A DNA stretch of 64,000 nucleotides from Rhodococcus sp. BP22 (GTDB lineage: Bacteria; Actinomycetota; Actinomycetes; Mycobacteriales; Mycobacteriaceae), in assembly GCF_014281965.1 (NCBI RefSeq), contig NZ_JACFTB010000005.1:124001-188000 (forward strand), read 5' to 3'. Below the pieces are notes generated by a model. It did not search any database. It worked only from the letters and a program-made list of their open reading frames with translations, and was not told where the DNA came from. Position 1 is the stretch's first letter, and every line of letters starts with the position of its first letter. Made by a program: the position numbers and the translations under genes. Positions 1 to 8,503 of the stretch are shown piece after piece.

Positions 1-846
1 GATGGTGACGAGGTTCCGCACAAGATGTTCAGGATCGAATTCGACCGCTGAACTGGGGAACACCGATCCCACCAGTGCGATCCGACCACCCAGATCCACT
101 ACGTCGAGTGCAGCGGCGACGGAGGACGAGTTCCCGGACAGTTCGAAGATCGCATCGGCTCCGCGGGCCACGTCGGCCAGCTCTTCCGGCGCGCACACCG
201 CTCTCGCCCCGATGGCCGACGCCGATGCTCGACGGGCCGGGTCCGGATCGCAGGCCACCACCGATGCGGCCCCGCGGTCGAGGGCGTAGGCCACTGCTGT
301 GAGCCCGAGCATGCCGCATCCGAGGACCACGACGGCGTCACCTGCGGTGAGCCCGATTCGACGTGCCGCGCAGACGACGGTGGCGGTGGCGCACCCCGCG
401 GGGGCGAGGAGCGTCGCGGGCAGATCTTCCGGTACGACGACGGCGCGCGTCCCGGCCAGGAGGTGTATGTGAGTTGCGAAGCCGCCGTTGAGAGTCCACC
501 GGTCGCTGATCGCTGTGTGTCCGTACTTGCGGAGGTCGACGCATTTCTGCGGTACCCCGCGCACGCATCTCCTGCAGGTGCCGCAGGCTGTACCGACAGT
601 CCACACCACTCGATCTCCGACGGCGACGGTCGCGTCCGCGCCGATGCTGACCACGCGCCCGACGCTTTCGTGCCCGAGGACGGTGGGGACCGGTGTACTG
701 CGATGCCCGGCGACCGTGTGCAGGTCGCTTCCGCACACCGTGGACAGTTCGATCTCGACGAGAACTTCTCCATCGGCCAACTCCGGGAACGGCACCTGCT
801 GAAGGGAGAACGACGTCCCCGACCACACGGCCGCGAGGGCGGTCAT
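1..846 (-). CDS. Phosphonate-associated zinc alcohol dehydrogenase (partial, C-terminus outside window)
   Basis: Medium-chain, zinc-dependent alcohol dehydrogenase; 282 codons are present and no stop is reached. Read directly: catalytic-zinc segment CGSDLHTVAGH and GHESVGRV, the structural-zinc cysteine cluster CGTCRRCVRGVPQKC, and a Rossmann nucleotide loop VVVLGCGMLGL. The ATG overlaps the phnE stop by 4 bases (ATGA), so it is the last seen gene of the leftward phosphonate operon. Enzymes of this subgroup (TIGR03366-type, named from genome context) sit in phosphonate catabolism clusters; oxidation or reduction of a 2-carbon alcohol/aldehyde released from the phosphonate is the natural inference. 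Substrate is unproven. Confidence 0.85.
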   Translation of the reverse strand, partial: MTALAAVWSGTSFSLQQVPFPELADGEVLVEIELSTVCGSDLHTVAGHRSTPVPTVLGHESVGRVVSIGADATVAVGDRVVWTVGTACGTCRRCVRGVPQKCVDLRKYGHTAISDRWTLNGGFATHIHLLAGTRAVVVPEDLPATLLAPAGCATATVVCAARRIGLTAGDAVVVLGCGMLGLTAVAYALDRGAASVVACDPDPARRASASAIGARAVCAPEELADVARGADAIFELSGNSSSVAAALDVVDLGGRIALVGSVFPSSAVEFDPEHLVRNLVTI

Positions 847-1664
847 GCCCCGAGGCGCTTGCGCACTGCACCGCTGAGCAGGTCGACGGCGACGACGAGC
901 ACCAGAACCATCAGGATGTAGGTCATCATCTCGTCGAAACGGAACAGTGAGATCGACTGGTTGATGAGGAATCCGATACCGCCGGCGCCGACCAGTCCGA
1001 GAACGAGCGAGGACCGGACGTTGACGTCGAGCCGGTAGAGCAACAGCCCGACGAACTGCGGAACGACCGTCGGTAGGACTACATGTGCCGCTACCTGCGT
1101 GCTCGACGCTCCGGCGACGCGTAGTGCGTCGATGGGCCCCTGGTCGATCTCTTCCATCGCTTCGGACCAGAGCTTGGCCATCACTCCGGTGTTGTGCAGG
1201 ATGATCGCCAGCACGCCGGCGAATGGTCCGAGCCCGACGGCGGTGACGAAGATGAGCGCGAACACGATGTCGGGAACCGCGCGCAGGAACGACATGACGG
1301 CCCGAGCAGCCTGATATACGAACGGGTTTCGGTTCGTCGACCGTGATCCGAGTACGGCGAACAGGATCGAGAACGGGATGGAGAACGTCGTGCCGACGAG
1401 TCCGATCGCCAGCGTGACCAGGCATGCCTCGATACCCGGTTGCACAACGGTCGTCCACGAAAAGTCCGGTGGGAATGCAGAGCCGAGGAACGAGGCGATG
1501 CCCTGCCACCCGCTGATGAGAGCGGTGGCGGACACATCGGTTTCCTCCACCGCCCAGATGTGTACCGCGATCAAGCCGAGGACGAGGGCTGCGCCCCCGA
1601 TCAGGCCCATTCGGCGACGCGGGTGAGGCGGGACCTCGAGGCGTCGGACTTCGAGAGTGGTCAT
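843..1664 (-). CDS. phnE: Phosphonate ABC transporter permease PhnE
   Basis: 273-residue inner-membrane permease with about six hydrophobic segments and the cytoplasmic EAA-like loop (KLWSEAMEEIDQGPIDALRVAGAS) that docks on the ATPase, ending with VGAGGIGFLI, typical of PhnE/MetI-type permeases. The reading frame is open far upstream, but the ATG at 1664 overlaps the phnC stop (ATGA) and gives the usual length with a short cytoplasmic N-terminus, so I chose it. Works with PhnC (ATPase) and PhnD (binding protein) for phosphonate import. Confidence 0.93.
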   Translation of the reverse strand: MTTLEVRRLEVPPHPRRRMGLIGGAALVLGLIAVHIWAVEETDVSATALISGWQGIASFLGSAFPPDFSWTTVVQPGIEACLVTLAIGLVGTTFSIPFSILFAVLGSRSTNRNPFVYQAARAVMSFLRAVPDIVFALIFVTAVGLGPFAGVLAIILHNTGVMAKLWSEAMEEIDQGPIDALRVAGASSTQVAAHVVLPTVVPQFVGLLLYRLDVNVRSSLVLGLVGAGGIGFLINQSISLFRFDEMMTYILMVLVLVVAVDLLSGAVRKRLGA

Positions 1665-2455
1665 CGGTCGGCTCTCTCGGAGGGGCTGTAAAGCGCGGAA
1701 ACGGTGTCGTCGTCCAGGTCGTAGGCCCTGCAGGAGAAGGAGATTCGGCCCTGATCGAGCCCGACGATGCGATGGCAGTGCCGTCGCGCAAGATCTGGTT
1801 GATGCAGTACCGCGGCGACGGCGATGCCGTCGGAGGCCAAGGACTGCAGCAACGTCATGACCTGTTCGGCCGAGGCGGGGTCGAGGGCCGAGACGGGCTC
1901 GTCGGCGAGGAGGACAGGTGCTCGTTGGCAGAGTGCGCGGGCAATGGCGACGCGTTGTTGTTGGCCGCCGGAGAGTCGGTCGGCGCGGTCGTGTGCTCGG
2001 TCGGCGAGCCCGACGCGGTCGAGGCATCCCATCGCCTCCTCCCGCAGAGCACGCGGGAATGCGAGGGTGGACCACGATCGGCGGAGCGACAATCGCCCCA
2101 GCGCGCCCGCGCAGACGTTGTCGAGGACCGACCTTCGCCCGACGAGATGAATCTGCTGAAACACCATGGCCGCCTTGCGGGCACGGCCATGAGTCAGTGC
2201 GGATTCGCCGCCGATCTCGATGCTGCCGCCGTCCACCGAGGTCAGGCCCACGACGCATCGCAGCATCGTCGACTTGCCCGATCCGTTGGCGCCGAGGATG
2301 CCTACCAATTCCCCGGCGTGAACGTCGAGGTCGACGCCGTGCAGGACGGTCCGGTCACCGAAGGAAGTTCGCAGCGCGCGGATCGACAACGCGGGGGCGT
2401 CGCGCTCGAGAGTAATTGCGCCCCTTGTTGTTTTGGACAACACGTCGGCGGTCAT
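1661..2455 (-). CDS. phnC: Phosphonate ABC transporter ATP-binding protein PhnC
   Basis: 264-residue ABC ATPase. Visible motifs in order: Walker A GANGSGKST, Q-loop VFQQIHL, signature LSGGQQQRVAIARAL, Walker B VLLADEPVSALDP and switch histidine (VLHQPDLA). The ATG at 2455 overlaps the phnD stop by 4 bases; the longer open frame upstream is shadow sequence within phnD. Couples ATP hydrolysis to phosphonate uptake with the downstream permease. Confidence 0.94.
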   Translation of the reverse strand: MTADVLSKTTRGAITLERDAPALSIRALRTSFGDRTVLHGVDLDVHAGELVGILGANGSGKSTMLRCVVGLTSVDGGSIEIGGESALTHGRARKAAMVFQQIHLVGRRSVLDNVCAGALGRLSLRRSWSTLAFPRALREEAMGCLDRVGLADRAHDRADRLSGGQQQRVAIARALCQRAPVLLADEPVSALDPASAEQVMTLLQSLASDGIAVAAVLHQPDLARRHCHRIVGLDQGRISFSCRAYDLDDDTVSALYSPSERADR

Positions 2456-3360
2456 TCCGCGTCCTTGGAGGTGAGGCCTAGGGCTTCGGCGAGGTCGAAC
2501 AGTGGCTGGTACGTGTTCTTGTCTACGGGAAGGAGCTGTCCGGCCGGGTCGACGTCGAGCAGAGCTCCAGCCTCGGCGACGACGTCGGGCGGCAGGTCCA
2601 CCAGGGCGTCGGCGACGGCTTTCTGGAATTCCGGGCTGGTTCCGCCTGCGACGGTGATGGGGTCGTTGGGGATCGGGTCCGAGGTCCACACCTGCCGGAA
2701 CTTCGAGGTGTCGAATTGGCCTTCCCCGGTGGAGGTCGCCAGCTGTTGGGAGTTGATTTCGGCGGCGTCGACCTTGCCGTTGGCCAATGCCAGCAGTGCC
2801 TCGGGGTGCCCGCCCGCATAGGTGATCTTGACGTCGTTGTCCTGCATTCCGCTCTTGCGCAATGCCATCCGGGGAAGTGCATCACCCGAGGTCGATCCGG
2901 GCTCGGAGAGGGCAAGAGTGCGTCCGCGAAGGTCATCGATCGACCTGATGTCGGAGTCCTTGGGCACCCAGATCCCGGCCGTGTAGGTGGAGAGCTGACC
3001 GTCGGCCGTGCCGAAGGAGGCGAGTGCGCGGGCGTCGGCCTCCTGGCTCGCGAATACGTAACCGAGCGGGCCGAAGACACCGAGCTCGAGTTGCCCGTTG
3101 CGCATGGCGAGGACCTCGGCGGAGTAGCTGTCCACCACGGTCACCTCGACCGGGCAATTCAGCTTCTCCGAAAGAGCTTCGCCGACGACCTGGAACGCTG
3201 GGGTCAGTTTTGCGGGATCCTCGAAAGGCTCCACACCGAAGCGGATCTTCCCGCCTGGGCAGGTGGGAGTGCTTGCGGCGGAGTCGGAGCTTTCGCCACA
3301 GGCGGTGAGGGTGAGTGTGAGTGTGGCGATCACGAGGGCGGCGTGGCGGGGCTTGAACAT
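2452..3360 (-). CDS. phnD: Phosphonate ABC transporter substrate-binding lipoprotein PhnD
   Basis: 302 residues. N-terminal signal sequence with lipobox LTAC (Cys21) marks it as a lipoprotein tethered outside the membrane. The body follows the PhnD / phosphate-phosphonate binding fold: KIRFGVEPFEDPAKLTPAFQ near the start, a VTVVDSYSAEVLAMRNGQLE segment, and GRTLALSEPGSTSGDALPRM typical of the ligand cleft. First transporter gene of the operon, followed by overlapping phnC and phnE. A short purine-rich ribosome site (AGGAGAACC) precedes the ATG. Confidence 0.93.
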   Translation of the reverse strand: MFKPRHAALVIATLTLTLTACGESSDSAASTPTCPGGKIRFGVEPFEDPAKLTPAFQVVGEALSEKLNCPVEVTVVDSYSAEVLAMRNGQLELGVFGPLGYVFASQEADARALASFGTADGQLSTYTAGIWVPKDSDIRSIDDLRGRTLALSEPGSTSGDALPRMALRKSGMQDNDVKITYAGGHPEALLALANGKVDAAEINSQQLATSTGEGQFDTSKFRQVWTSDPIPNDPITVAGGTSPEFQKAVADALVDLPPDVVAEAGALLDVDPAGQLLPVDKNTYQPLFDLAEALGLTSKDAE

Positions 3361-3382
3361 GGGTTCTCCTGGAGGGTGAAGG

Positions 3383-4480
3383 TCAGAACGAGTCGAGGAC
3401 GGTGGGAGCGAGGCCGAGTGCGGTGGTCATACCGATTCCGGAGGTCACCGATACCACCCGGACGTTCGAGGAGGGGGACGCGGTGAGGAAGTCGGTGCGG
3501 TCACTGGAGGCGTAGACCCCACGCCACCGGCGCAGGACGGTCAGCGGCGCCCCGAACAGTGATGCGCCCTCGCGTAGAAGTAGCTCGGCGTTGCGTTCGT
3601 CGTCGAACGGGGTGTGGGTGCGTGCGTAATGGTGGGTGTCACCGAGGACGATGGCACCGTCGGGGCGCTGAGTGAGCATGAGATTCATGACGGTGTCGAG
3701 CAATTCGGGTGAATCTTCCTTCACTCGTGCGCGTACCGCCGCGGCGGAAGGCATGGACGCAAGCCCGTCGTAGCGGAGCATCGACAGTCCGGTGAGTACG
3801 GCCGCGTCGATGACGACGTCGCCGGGTGGGGCAACTTCGAGCATCTGGAGGCGGCAGCGCTCGACGTTCCATTCGGCGGCGATGTCGGGGAAGAGTCGGT
3901 CGACGTCGTGACCGACGGCGTGAACGATGTTCTGCCCGTGGATCTCACCGCGCGAGGTGTGCACCGCGTTCGCGTCGATGCCGGTTACGTATGTGTTCCA
4001 GAAGAATTCGACGCCTTCTGCGGCGAGCCACGCTGCGATCGCCGGTACTGCCTCGCGAGGATCGACGCGGAGGTCGAGGGGCAGGTGCGCGGCGCCGATG
4101 CCGCTGAAGGGGCCGGTTGGGGCGCCGAGCGTCACCTGTTCGGAACCGCGTTCGGCGGCGAACTCTTCGAGCAATGCCAGCTCGTCCGGTGCACGGGCGA
4201 GAACGAGGGTGCCGCATTCACGTACCTCGAAGCCGGCTTTGCGTCCGAGTATCAGCCAACGTTCGCGTGCGGACAGCGCGAGTGTCAGGGCGTGCCCGGA
4301 TTGTGCTGTGGCGCAGATGTGTCCGAAGTTGCGGAGGGAAGCGCCGACGGCGTGGTCGTCTCGTTCGACGACAGCTACGGACATACCGCGCAGGACTGCC
4401 TCGACGGCATGGGCCAGGCCGACGATGCCGGCCCCGACGACGACGAGGTCGTATCGGTGGTGGGGGGTTCGGTCGATCAT
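3383..4480 (-). CDS. FAD-dependent amine-type oxidoreductase of phosphonate cluster (TIGR03364-like)
   Basis: 365-residue DAO-family flavoprotein. N-terminal dinucleotide fold YDLVVVGAGIVGLAHAVEA, then VVERDDHAVGASLRNFGHI, and a C-terminal FAD-contact segment SVTSGIGMTTALGLAP. This subgroup is found next to phosphonate transporters; related flavoenzymes oxidatively remove the amino group of 2-aminoethylphosphonate-like compounds, which would yield phosphonoacetaldehyde for the divergent HAD hydrolase. No PhnW transaminase is seen here, so this enzyme could replace it (inference). Start: ATG at 4480 places the Rossmann motif near the N-terminus; a GTG just before it and a TTG 39 bases upstream are alternatives. 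First gene of the leftward operon, 22 bases before phnD. Confidence 0.85.
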   Translation of the reverse strand: MIDRTPHHRYDLVVVGAGIVGLAHAVEAVLRGMSVAVVERDDHAVGASLRNFGHICATAQSGHALTLALSARERWLILGRKAGFEVRECGTLVLARAPDELALLEEFAAERGSEQVTLGAPTGPFSGIGAAHLPLDLRVDPREAVPAIAAWLAAEGVEFFWNTYVTGIDANAVHTSRGEIHGQNIVHAVGHDVDRLFPDIAAEWNVERCRLQMLEVAPPGDVVIDAAVLTGLSMLRYDGLASMPSAAAVRARVKEDSPELLDTVMNLMLTQRPDGAIVLGDTHHYARTHTPFDDERNAELLLREGASLFGAPLTVLRRWRGVYASSDRTDFLTASPSSNVRVVSVTSGIGMTTALGLAPTVLDSF

Positions 4481-4532
4481 CACCTGGGCAACAGTTCCCG
4501 CTCGAAGAGTGGCCGTCAACGGTTCAGAGCGA

Positions 4533-4548
4533 GTTGTTCAAACAAGTT
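4533..4548. promoter_or_regulatory. Candidate GntR operator box 1
   Basis: Sequence GTTGTTCAAACAAGTT in the divergent promoter region of the phosphonate locus. It contains an inverted repeat TTGTT-CA-AACAA and matches box 2 (4620-4635) at 14 of 16 positions. It lies 52 bases upstream of the oxidoreductase start, a position suited to controlling the leftward operon. Confidence 0.5.
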
Positions 4549-4619
4549 CACTACGCGTTCATGTCCGTTGTGCAGCATTGTTTCTGTCAGGTTCGAGTGG
4601 TTAACTGCGCAGAGTCAAA

Positions 4620-4635
4620 GTTGTTCAATCATGTT
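4620..4635. promoter_or_regulatory. Candidate GntR operator box 2
   Basis: Sequence GTTGTTCAATCATGTT, 14/16 identical to box 1. It sits immediately before the GGAGG ribosome site (4636-4640) of the GntR gene, where bound repressor would block the rightward transcript: consistent with autoregulation. Confidence 0.5.
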
Positions 4636-4649
4636 GGAGGCCAGTCTCA

Positions 4650-5393
4650 GTGTCACTTCCGCTGCATTCCCGCGTCGCCGATGCTCTCCGTGCACAGATC
4701 GTCGACGGCACCCTGCCCGTCGGTGCTCCCATGCCTTCGGAGGCAACGTTGTGCACGAGATTCGAGGCCTCACGCGGGACGGTGCGGGCCGCGTTGGCCG
4801 CGCTCCGTAACGAGGGGTTGATCGCCGGTGGCCGTGGACGTCCACCGGTGGTGTGCGACACCGCCGTCGGGCAATCGTTCGAGACGTTCATGTCGTTCAC
4901 TGCGTGGGCGGAGGCGATCGGCCGCAAACCGGGCCAACGCACCCTGGAGATAGCTCGCCGCGCAGCGACTCCGCTGGCCGCAGCAGCACTCGGCCTGGAG
5001 GCAGGCACCGCCGTCGTCGACGTGCTCAGGCTCCGGATGCTCGACGGCATGCCCGCGATGCTCGAGCGATCCAGCTTCGTCGAATCGGTCGGACGCACCC
5101 TGTTCGACTTCGACCCCGACTCCGGTTCCATTTACGCATACCTGATCGGGCAAGGCGTTGACCTGCACGAAGGCCGGCACACCATCGATGCCGTCGCCGC
5201 CACCGACGTCGACGCCGCGCACCTCGACATCGACCCAGGGGCGCCCTTGCTACGCGAAAGGCGAAGGGCAGTAGACCTTTCCGGTACACCGCTCGAATAC
5301 GCCGACGACCGGTACCGACCCGACCGGGTCGCCTTCACCATCGACAACACCCGATCCGCGCACGACCTGCGCATCGTCAAGGAGATTTCGTGA
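4650..5393 (+). CDS. GntR-family regulator (HutC/UTRA type), phosphonate locus
   Basis: 247 residues. N-terminal winged helix (about 1-70) with the GntR hallmark LPVGAPMPSEATLCTRFEAS and RGTVRAALAALRNEGLI; C-terminal UTRA ligand domain (about 90-240) ending in a typical ADDRYRPDRVAFTIDN segment. GTG start at 4650 is supported by GGAGG 9 bases upstream. It overlaps the downstream HAD gene by 4 bases (GTGA) and is divergent from the phosphonate operon. Likely senses a phosphonate or its breakdown product and controls both directions through the two boxes at 4533 and 4620. Confidence 0.88.
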   Translation: MSLPLHSRVADALRAQIVDGTLPVGAPMPSEATLCTRFEASRGTVRAALAALRNEGLIAGGRGRPPVVCDTAVGQSFETFMSFTAWAEAIGRKPGQRTLEIARRAATPLAAAALGLEAGTAVVDVLRLRMLDGMPAMLERSSFVESVGRTLFDFDPDSGSIYAYLIGQGVDLHEGRHTIDAVAATDVDAAHLDIDPGAPLLRERRRAVDLSGTPLEYADDRYRPDRVAFTIDNTRSAHDLRIVKEIS

Positions 5394-6088
5394 CCACCAC
5401 TCGTTCGTTCGACCTCGCCAGCCTCGATATGGCCGGTACCACCGTGGACGAGGGAGGGCTCGTGTACGAGGTGCTCTCGCGGACCGTCGCCGACGCAGCC
5501 GGCTGCCCACTCCCGGCCGATCTGCTGGCCAAGTGGAAGGGGACCAGCAAACTCGAAGCGATCGTCGGGCTACTCGACGGGCTGGGCGCGTCCACCGATC
5601 CGAAGTTCGTCGACGAAGTGTTCGAGGACTTTCGTGCGCGCCTCATCGCCGCCTACCGGAAGACCCCACCGAAACCGGTGGCAGGGGTGCCCGAGGCCCT
5701 GCGGGCATTGCGTGCGCAGGGCGTGAAAGTTGCACTGCAGACCGGGTATTCCGCGGACATCGCCGACGCCATCCTCGCCGGGATGGGCTGGACCGTCGGG
5801 CCGGGGGATCAAAACACGGTCGACGCGCTCGTCACCTCGGACCTCGTTGCCGCGAGCCGGCCCGCGCCTTACTTGATCTTCCGCAGCATGGAGGCAACCG
5901 GTGTCACCGATGTTCGACGCGTCCTGGTGGCTGGGGACACGCCCAATGATGTTCTCGCCGGGCACAATGCGGGCGCCGGCATTGTCGTCGGGGTGCTCAG
6001 TGGTTCGTTCGGCGAGGACGTGCTCAGGAAATCGCCGCTCACGCACGTGTTGCCGAGCCTCGCGACAGTCGGCGAATTGCTCTGGTAG
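5390..6088 (+). CDS. Phosphonatase-like HAD hydrolase (PhnX-like)
   Basis: 232 residues, HAD superfamily, resembling the phosphonatase-like group TIGR03351. Motif I is LDMAGTTVDEGG (nucleophile Asp13); a cap-domain lysine in WKGTSKLEAI (Lys54) stands where phosphonoacetaldehyde hydrolase places its Schiff-base lysine; motif III/IV VLVAGDTPNDVLAG provides the Mg-binding acids. Expected chemistry is C-P bond cleavage of an aldehyde phosphonate to phosphate plus aldehyde. Translationally coupled to the GntR gene and followed by a strong terminator. The precise substrate is not shown by sequence. Confidence 0.87.
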   Translation: MTTTRSFDLASLDMAGTTVDEGGLVYEVLSRTVADAAGCPLPADLLAKWKGTSKLEAIVGLLDGLGASTDPKFVDEVFEDFRARLIAAYRKTPPKPVAGVPEALRALRAQGVKVALQTGYSADIADAILAGMGWTVGPGDQNTVDALVTSDLVAASRPAPYLIFRSMEATGVTDVRRVLVAGDTPNDVLAGHNAGAGIVVGVLSGSFGEDVLRKSPLTHVLPSLATVGELLW

Positions 6089-6096
6089 ACAGAAAA

Positions 6097-6122
6097 AACG
6101 GAGCGCCGCGTGGCGCTCCGTT
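6097..6122. terminator. Bidirectional intrinsic terminator
   Basis: Perfect 11-bp stem AACGGAGCGCC / GGCGCTCCGTT with loop GCGT. An A-tract precedes and a T-rich run (TTCTTTTCT) follows, so it can end both the rightward HAD transcript and the leftward DJ-1 transcript. Confidence 0.85.
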
Positions 6123-6136
6123 CTTTTCTGTACTGG

Positions 6137-6838
6137 TTACTTCTGGAGTTGCGCGACGATCTTCTCGGCAACTTCGGTGCTCGACTGCGGGTTCTGGCCG
6201 GTGACGACGGTGCCGTCGACGACGGAGAACGGTCCCCAGGCCGGCCCGACCTTCAGATCCGCGCCAGCGGCGCGGAGTCGGTCCTCGAGCAGCCACGGTG
6301 CCTTGTCGGCCAACCCTGCCTGGCGCTCTTCGTCGTTGGTGAACCCGGACATCACTCGCCCGGCGAATGCCCATTCGCCGTCGGGCTTCGTCGCCGAGAG
6401 CAGGGCAGCGGGGCCGTGGCAGACCGAGCCGATGATCTTACCGGCGTCGAGCATGGTGATAAGCAGCTTGCCGAGAACCGGGGAGACCGCGAGGTCTTCC
6501 ATCGGGCCATGCCCGCCTGGGATGTACACGGCTGCATAGTCTTCGGCCGAGACGTCTTCGAGCTTCAGCGGTGCTGCGAGCTGGTCGTCGAGCGCGTCCA
6601 GTGCGGCGCGCTGGCGGGCGGATTCGTCTGCGCCGCCGGTCGACTCGGGGGCGAGGCTGGTTTCGTCGACCGTCGGGCGGACGCCGCCGGGAGTGGCAAT
6701 GGTGAAGGAGATGCCGGCGTCTTTGAAAACGGACAGCGGGCTCAGCAGTTCCTCAGCCCAGAATCCGGTCGGATGGAGGGTTCCGTCGTTGAGGGTCCAA
6801 TGGTCCGAGCCGGTGACGACGATCAGTACTGAGGTCAT
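6137..6838 (-). CDS. DJ-1/PfpI-family protein (Hsp31/glyoxalase III-like)
   Basis: 233 residues, type 1 glutamine amidotransferase-like fold. Nucleophile elbow GSVCHGPAALL (Cys140-His141), preceded by AAVYIPGGHGPMEDL, the usual Hsp31/HchA signature; FTNDEE and PFLLEDRL-like (APWLLEDRL) regions follow. Members act as methylglyoxal hydratases/glyoxalase III or protein and nucleotide deglycases/chaperones. ATG at 6838 has GGAAGG upstream. It lies 38 bases downstream of the MFS exporter gene and is probably co-transcribed, suggesting a stress or detoxification unit. Confidence 0.88.
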   Translation of the reverse strand: MTSVLIVVTGSDHWTLNDGTLHPTGFWAEELLSPLSVFKDAGISFTIATPGGVRPTVDETSLAPESTGGADESARQRAALDALDDQLAAPLKLEDVSAEDYAAVYIPGGHGPMEDLAVSPVLGKLLITMLDAGKIIGSVCHGPAALLSATKPDGEWAFAGRVMSGFTNDEERQAGLADKAPWLLEDRLRAAGADLKVGPAWGPFSVVDGTVVTGQNPQSSTEVAEKIVAQLQK

Positions 6839-6876
6839 GGTTGTACCTTCCGTTCTTGGTTGGCTTGATGTTGTCT

Positions 6877-8349
6877 TCAACGTCCGTTGACCGTCGACCA
6901 TTCCGCGGCGAGGGAAGTCGCCCGTTCCTGCTCGATTTCCAAGGCGGTCCGGGTGTCGATGCGTGAACCCGGGCGGGGCAGGCCGACGGCGACGATGACG
7001 GCGCTCAGGGTGAGGCCGACGGCGCCGATGACGAAGGCGATGACGTACGAGGACTCCTTCGGCAGCCCGATGGGGAGCAGCTGACTGCTGAGGAGGGTGA
7101 TGACCACCGCGCTGGCCAGCGAACTGCCGACCGAGCGGGCGATGGAGTTGACGCTGTTCGCGACGCCGGTCTGATCGGGGCGGACCTCGTCGACGATGAG
7201 CGCGGGCATCGCTGCGTAGCCGAGGCTGACTGCGCTGTTGATGAACAGCACTCCGAGGATGAGCTGCCAGCTGGCGGTGTGGAGAACGGCGATGAACGCG
7301 AAGCCGACAGCGCCGACCAGGGAGGCGAGGATCAAGGTGAAACGGCCACCGAAGCGATGCACGAGGCGTCCACCGATCGGTGCGACGACTACTCCGGCCA
7401 ACGCCCCGGGCAGAAGGTAGACGCTGCTGGCGGCGAGGACGCTGGCGGAGAACCCGTAGCCGACCTCAGAGGGGGCCTGCACGAACCCGGAGACACCCAG
7501 GAACGAGACGAACATGGCGACACCGATGAGGAGCCCCGCGGCGTTCGTGATCATGAACGGGCGGTTGTTCAGCAGCGACGGCAGCACGAGAGGCTCGTCG
7601 ACCCGGCGTTCGATGACAATCCAGAGCGCGAAGACGATCACCGATGCGACGAGGCAGCCGATGGTGGCGGGCGAGGCCCAGCCCCACTCGTGACCCTGTG
7701 AGAGTGGGAGCAGCAGCAGTACCAATCCGGCACCGAGTACGCCGCCGCCGAGCCAGTCGATGCCGCCGCCGCCCGCGGGGCCGTGCCGGGGGACAGTGAC
7801 CGCCGCCAGCACCAAGGACACCAATGTGACGGCGAGGGAGAGCCAGAAGATGCGGTGGTAGTCGCCGCCGTCGCGGGTCAGTAGCCCGGTGAGAACCAAT
7901 CCGATTCCGCCGCCGATGCCGAGAGTGCCGCTGACCACGGCCATCGCGCCGGTGAGCCGCTGCGCGGGTAGTTCGTCACGCAGCACCCCGATAGCGAGAG
8001 GGAAAAGGCCGAACGACGCGCCCTGCAGAATCCGCGCGAGGATCAGCAGCGGGAGCGAGGTGGTGAGCGCCGCCAGCAGTGAACCTGCGGCGACGACGAT
8101 CAGGATGCCCAGGAGTACCGGGCGTCGGCCGCGTACATCACCGAGCCGTCCGAGTATCGGGGTCAGGACGGCCGCGGCCAGGAGGTTCGCGGTCACCGTC
8201 CAGCCGACCGCTGAGGAAGATGCGTTCAAAGCTTTGCCGATGTCTGCCAGTACTGGGATGACCACGGTTTGGAGCAGCGCGACGACCATCACCGTAACGG
8301 CGAGCGCAGGGACCAGTACTCGACTGGCCTGCTTTTCGGTGGTGCTCAT
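6877..8349 (-). CDS. MFS drug-exporter-type transporter (DHA2/EmrB-QacA)
   Basis: 490-residue integral membrane protein, about 14 hydrophobic helices. MFS motif A is present as LGRLGDVRGRRPVLL after the second helix, and motif C-like glycine/proline-rich GTLGIGGGIGLVLTG in the fifth. ATG at 8349 is preceded by GAGGAGACC. Predicted proton-driven efflux pump; substrate unknown. The upstream region carries palindrome CACAA-N5-TTGTG, but no adjacent regulator gene is present. Confidence 0.9.
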   Translation of the reverse strand: MSTTEKQASRVLVPALAVTVMVVALLQTVVIPVLADIGKALNASSSAVGWTVTANLLAAAVLTPILGRLGDVRGRRPVLLGILIVVAAGSLLAALTTSLPLLILARILQGASFGLFPLAIGVLRDELPAQRLTGAMAVVSGTLGIGGGIGLVLTGLLTRDGGDYHRIFWLSLAVTLVSLVLAAVTVPRHGPAGGGGIDWLGGGVLGAGLVLLLLPLSQGHEWGWASPATIGCLVASVIVFALWIVIERRVDEPLVLPSLLNNRPFMITNAAGLLIGVAMFVSFLGVSGFVQAPSEVGYGFSASVLAASSVYLLPGALAGVVVAPIGGRLVHRFGGRFTLILASLVGAVGFAFIAVLHTASWQLILGVLFINSAVSLGYAAMPALIVDEVRPDQTGVANSVNSIARSVGSSLASAVVITLLSSQLLPIGLPKESSYVIAFVIGAVGLTLSAVIVAVGLPRPGSRIDTRTALEIEQERATSLAAEWSTVNGR

Positions 8350-8407
8350 TGGTCTCCTCGTCCTCGTGCAGGCGGCGCGGTGTCGCTGCACCCGGAAAAC
8401 AGTAGTT

Positions 8408-8422
8408 CACAACTATATTGTG
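8408..8422. promoter_or_regulatory. Candidate operator of MFS/DJ-1 unit
   Basis: CACAA-CTATA-TTGTG inverted repeat, 59 bases upstream of the MFS start, with a further TTGTGGACAA half-repeat to its right (8418-8427). MarR/TetR-like geometry; the regulator would have to be encoded elsewhere. Confidence 0.3.
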
Positions 8423-8503
8423 GACAACTTACAGGAGTGTGAGCTGCGCCATGCATCCGGGCGGTAGCGTCCGGTGACCGACTTCGACAGATGGGGACGA
8501 TAG

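Noticed and set aside
1772-2821. 349-codon open frame on the plus strand
   Set aside because: Antisense to phnC and phnD; low-complexity, no motif, no ribosome site. A GC-rich shadow frame.
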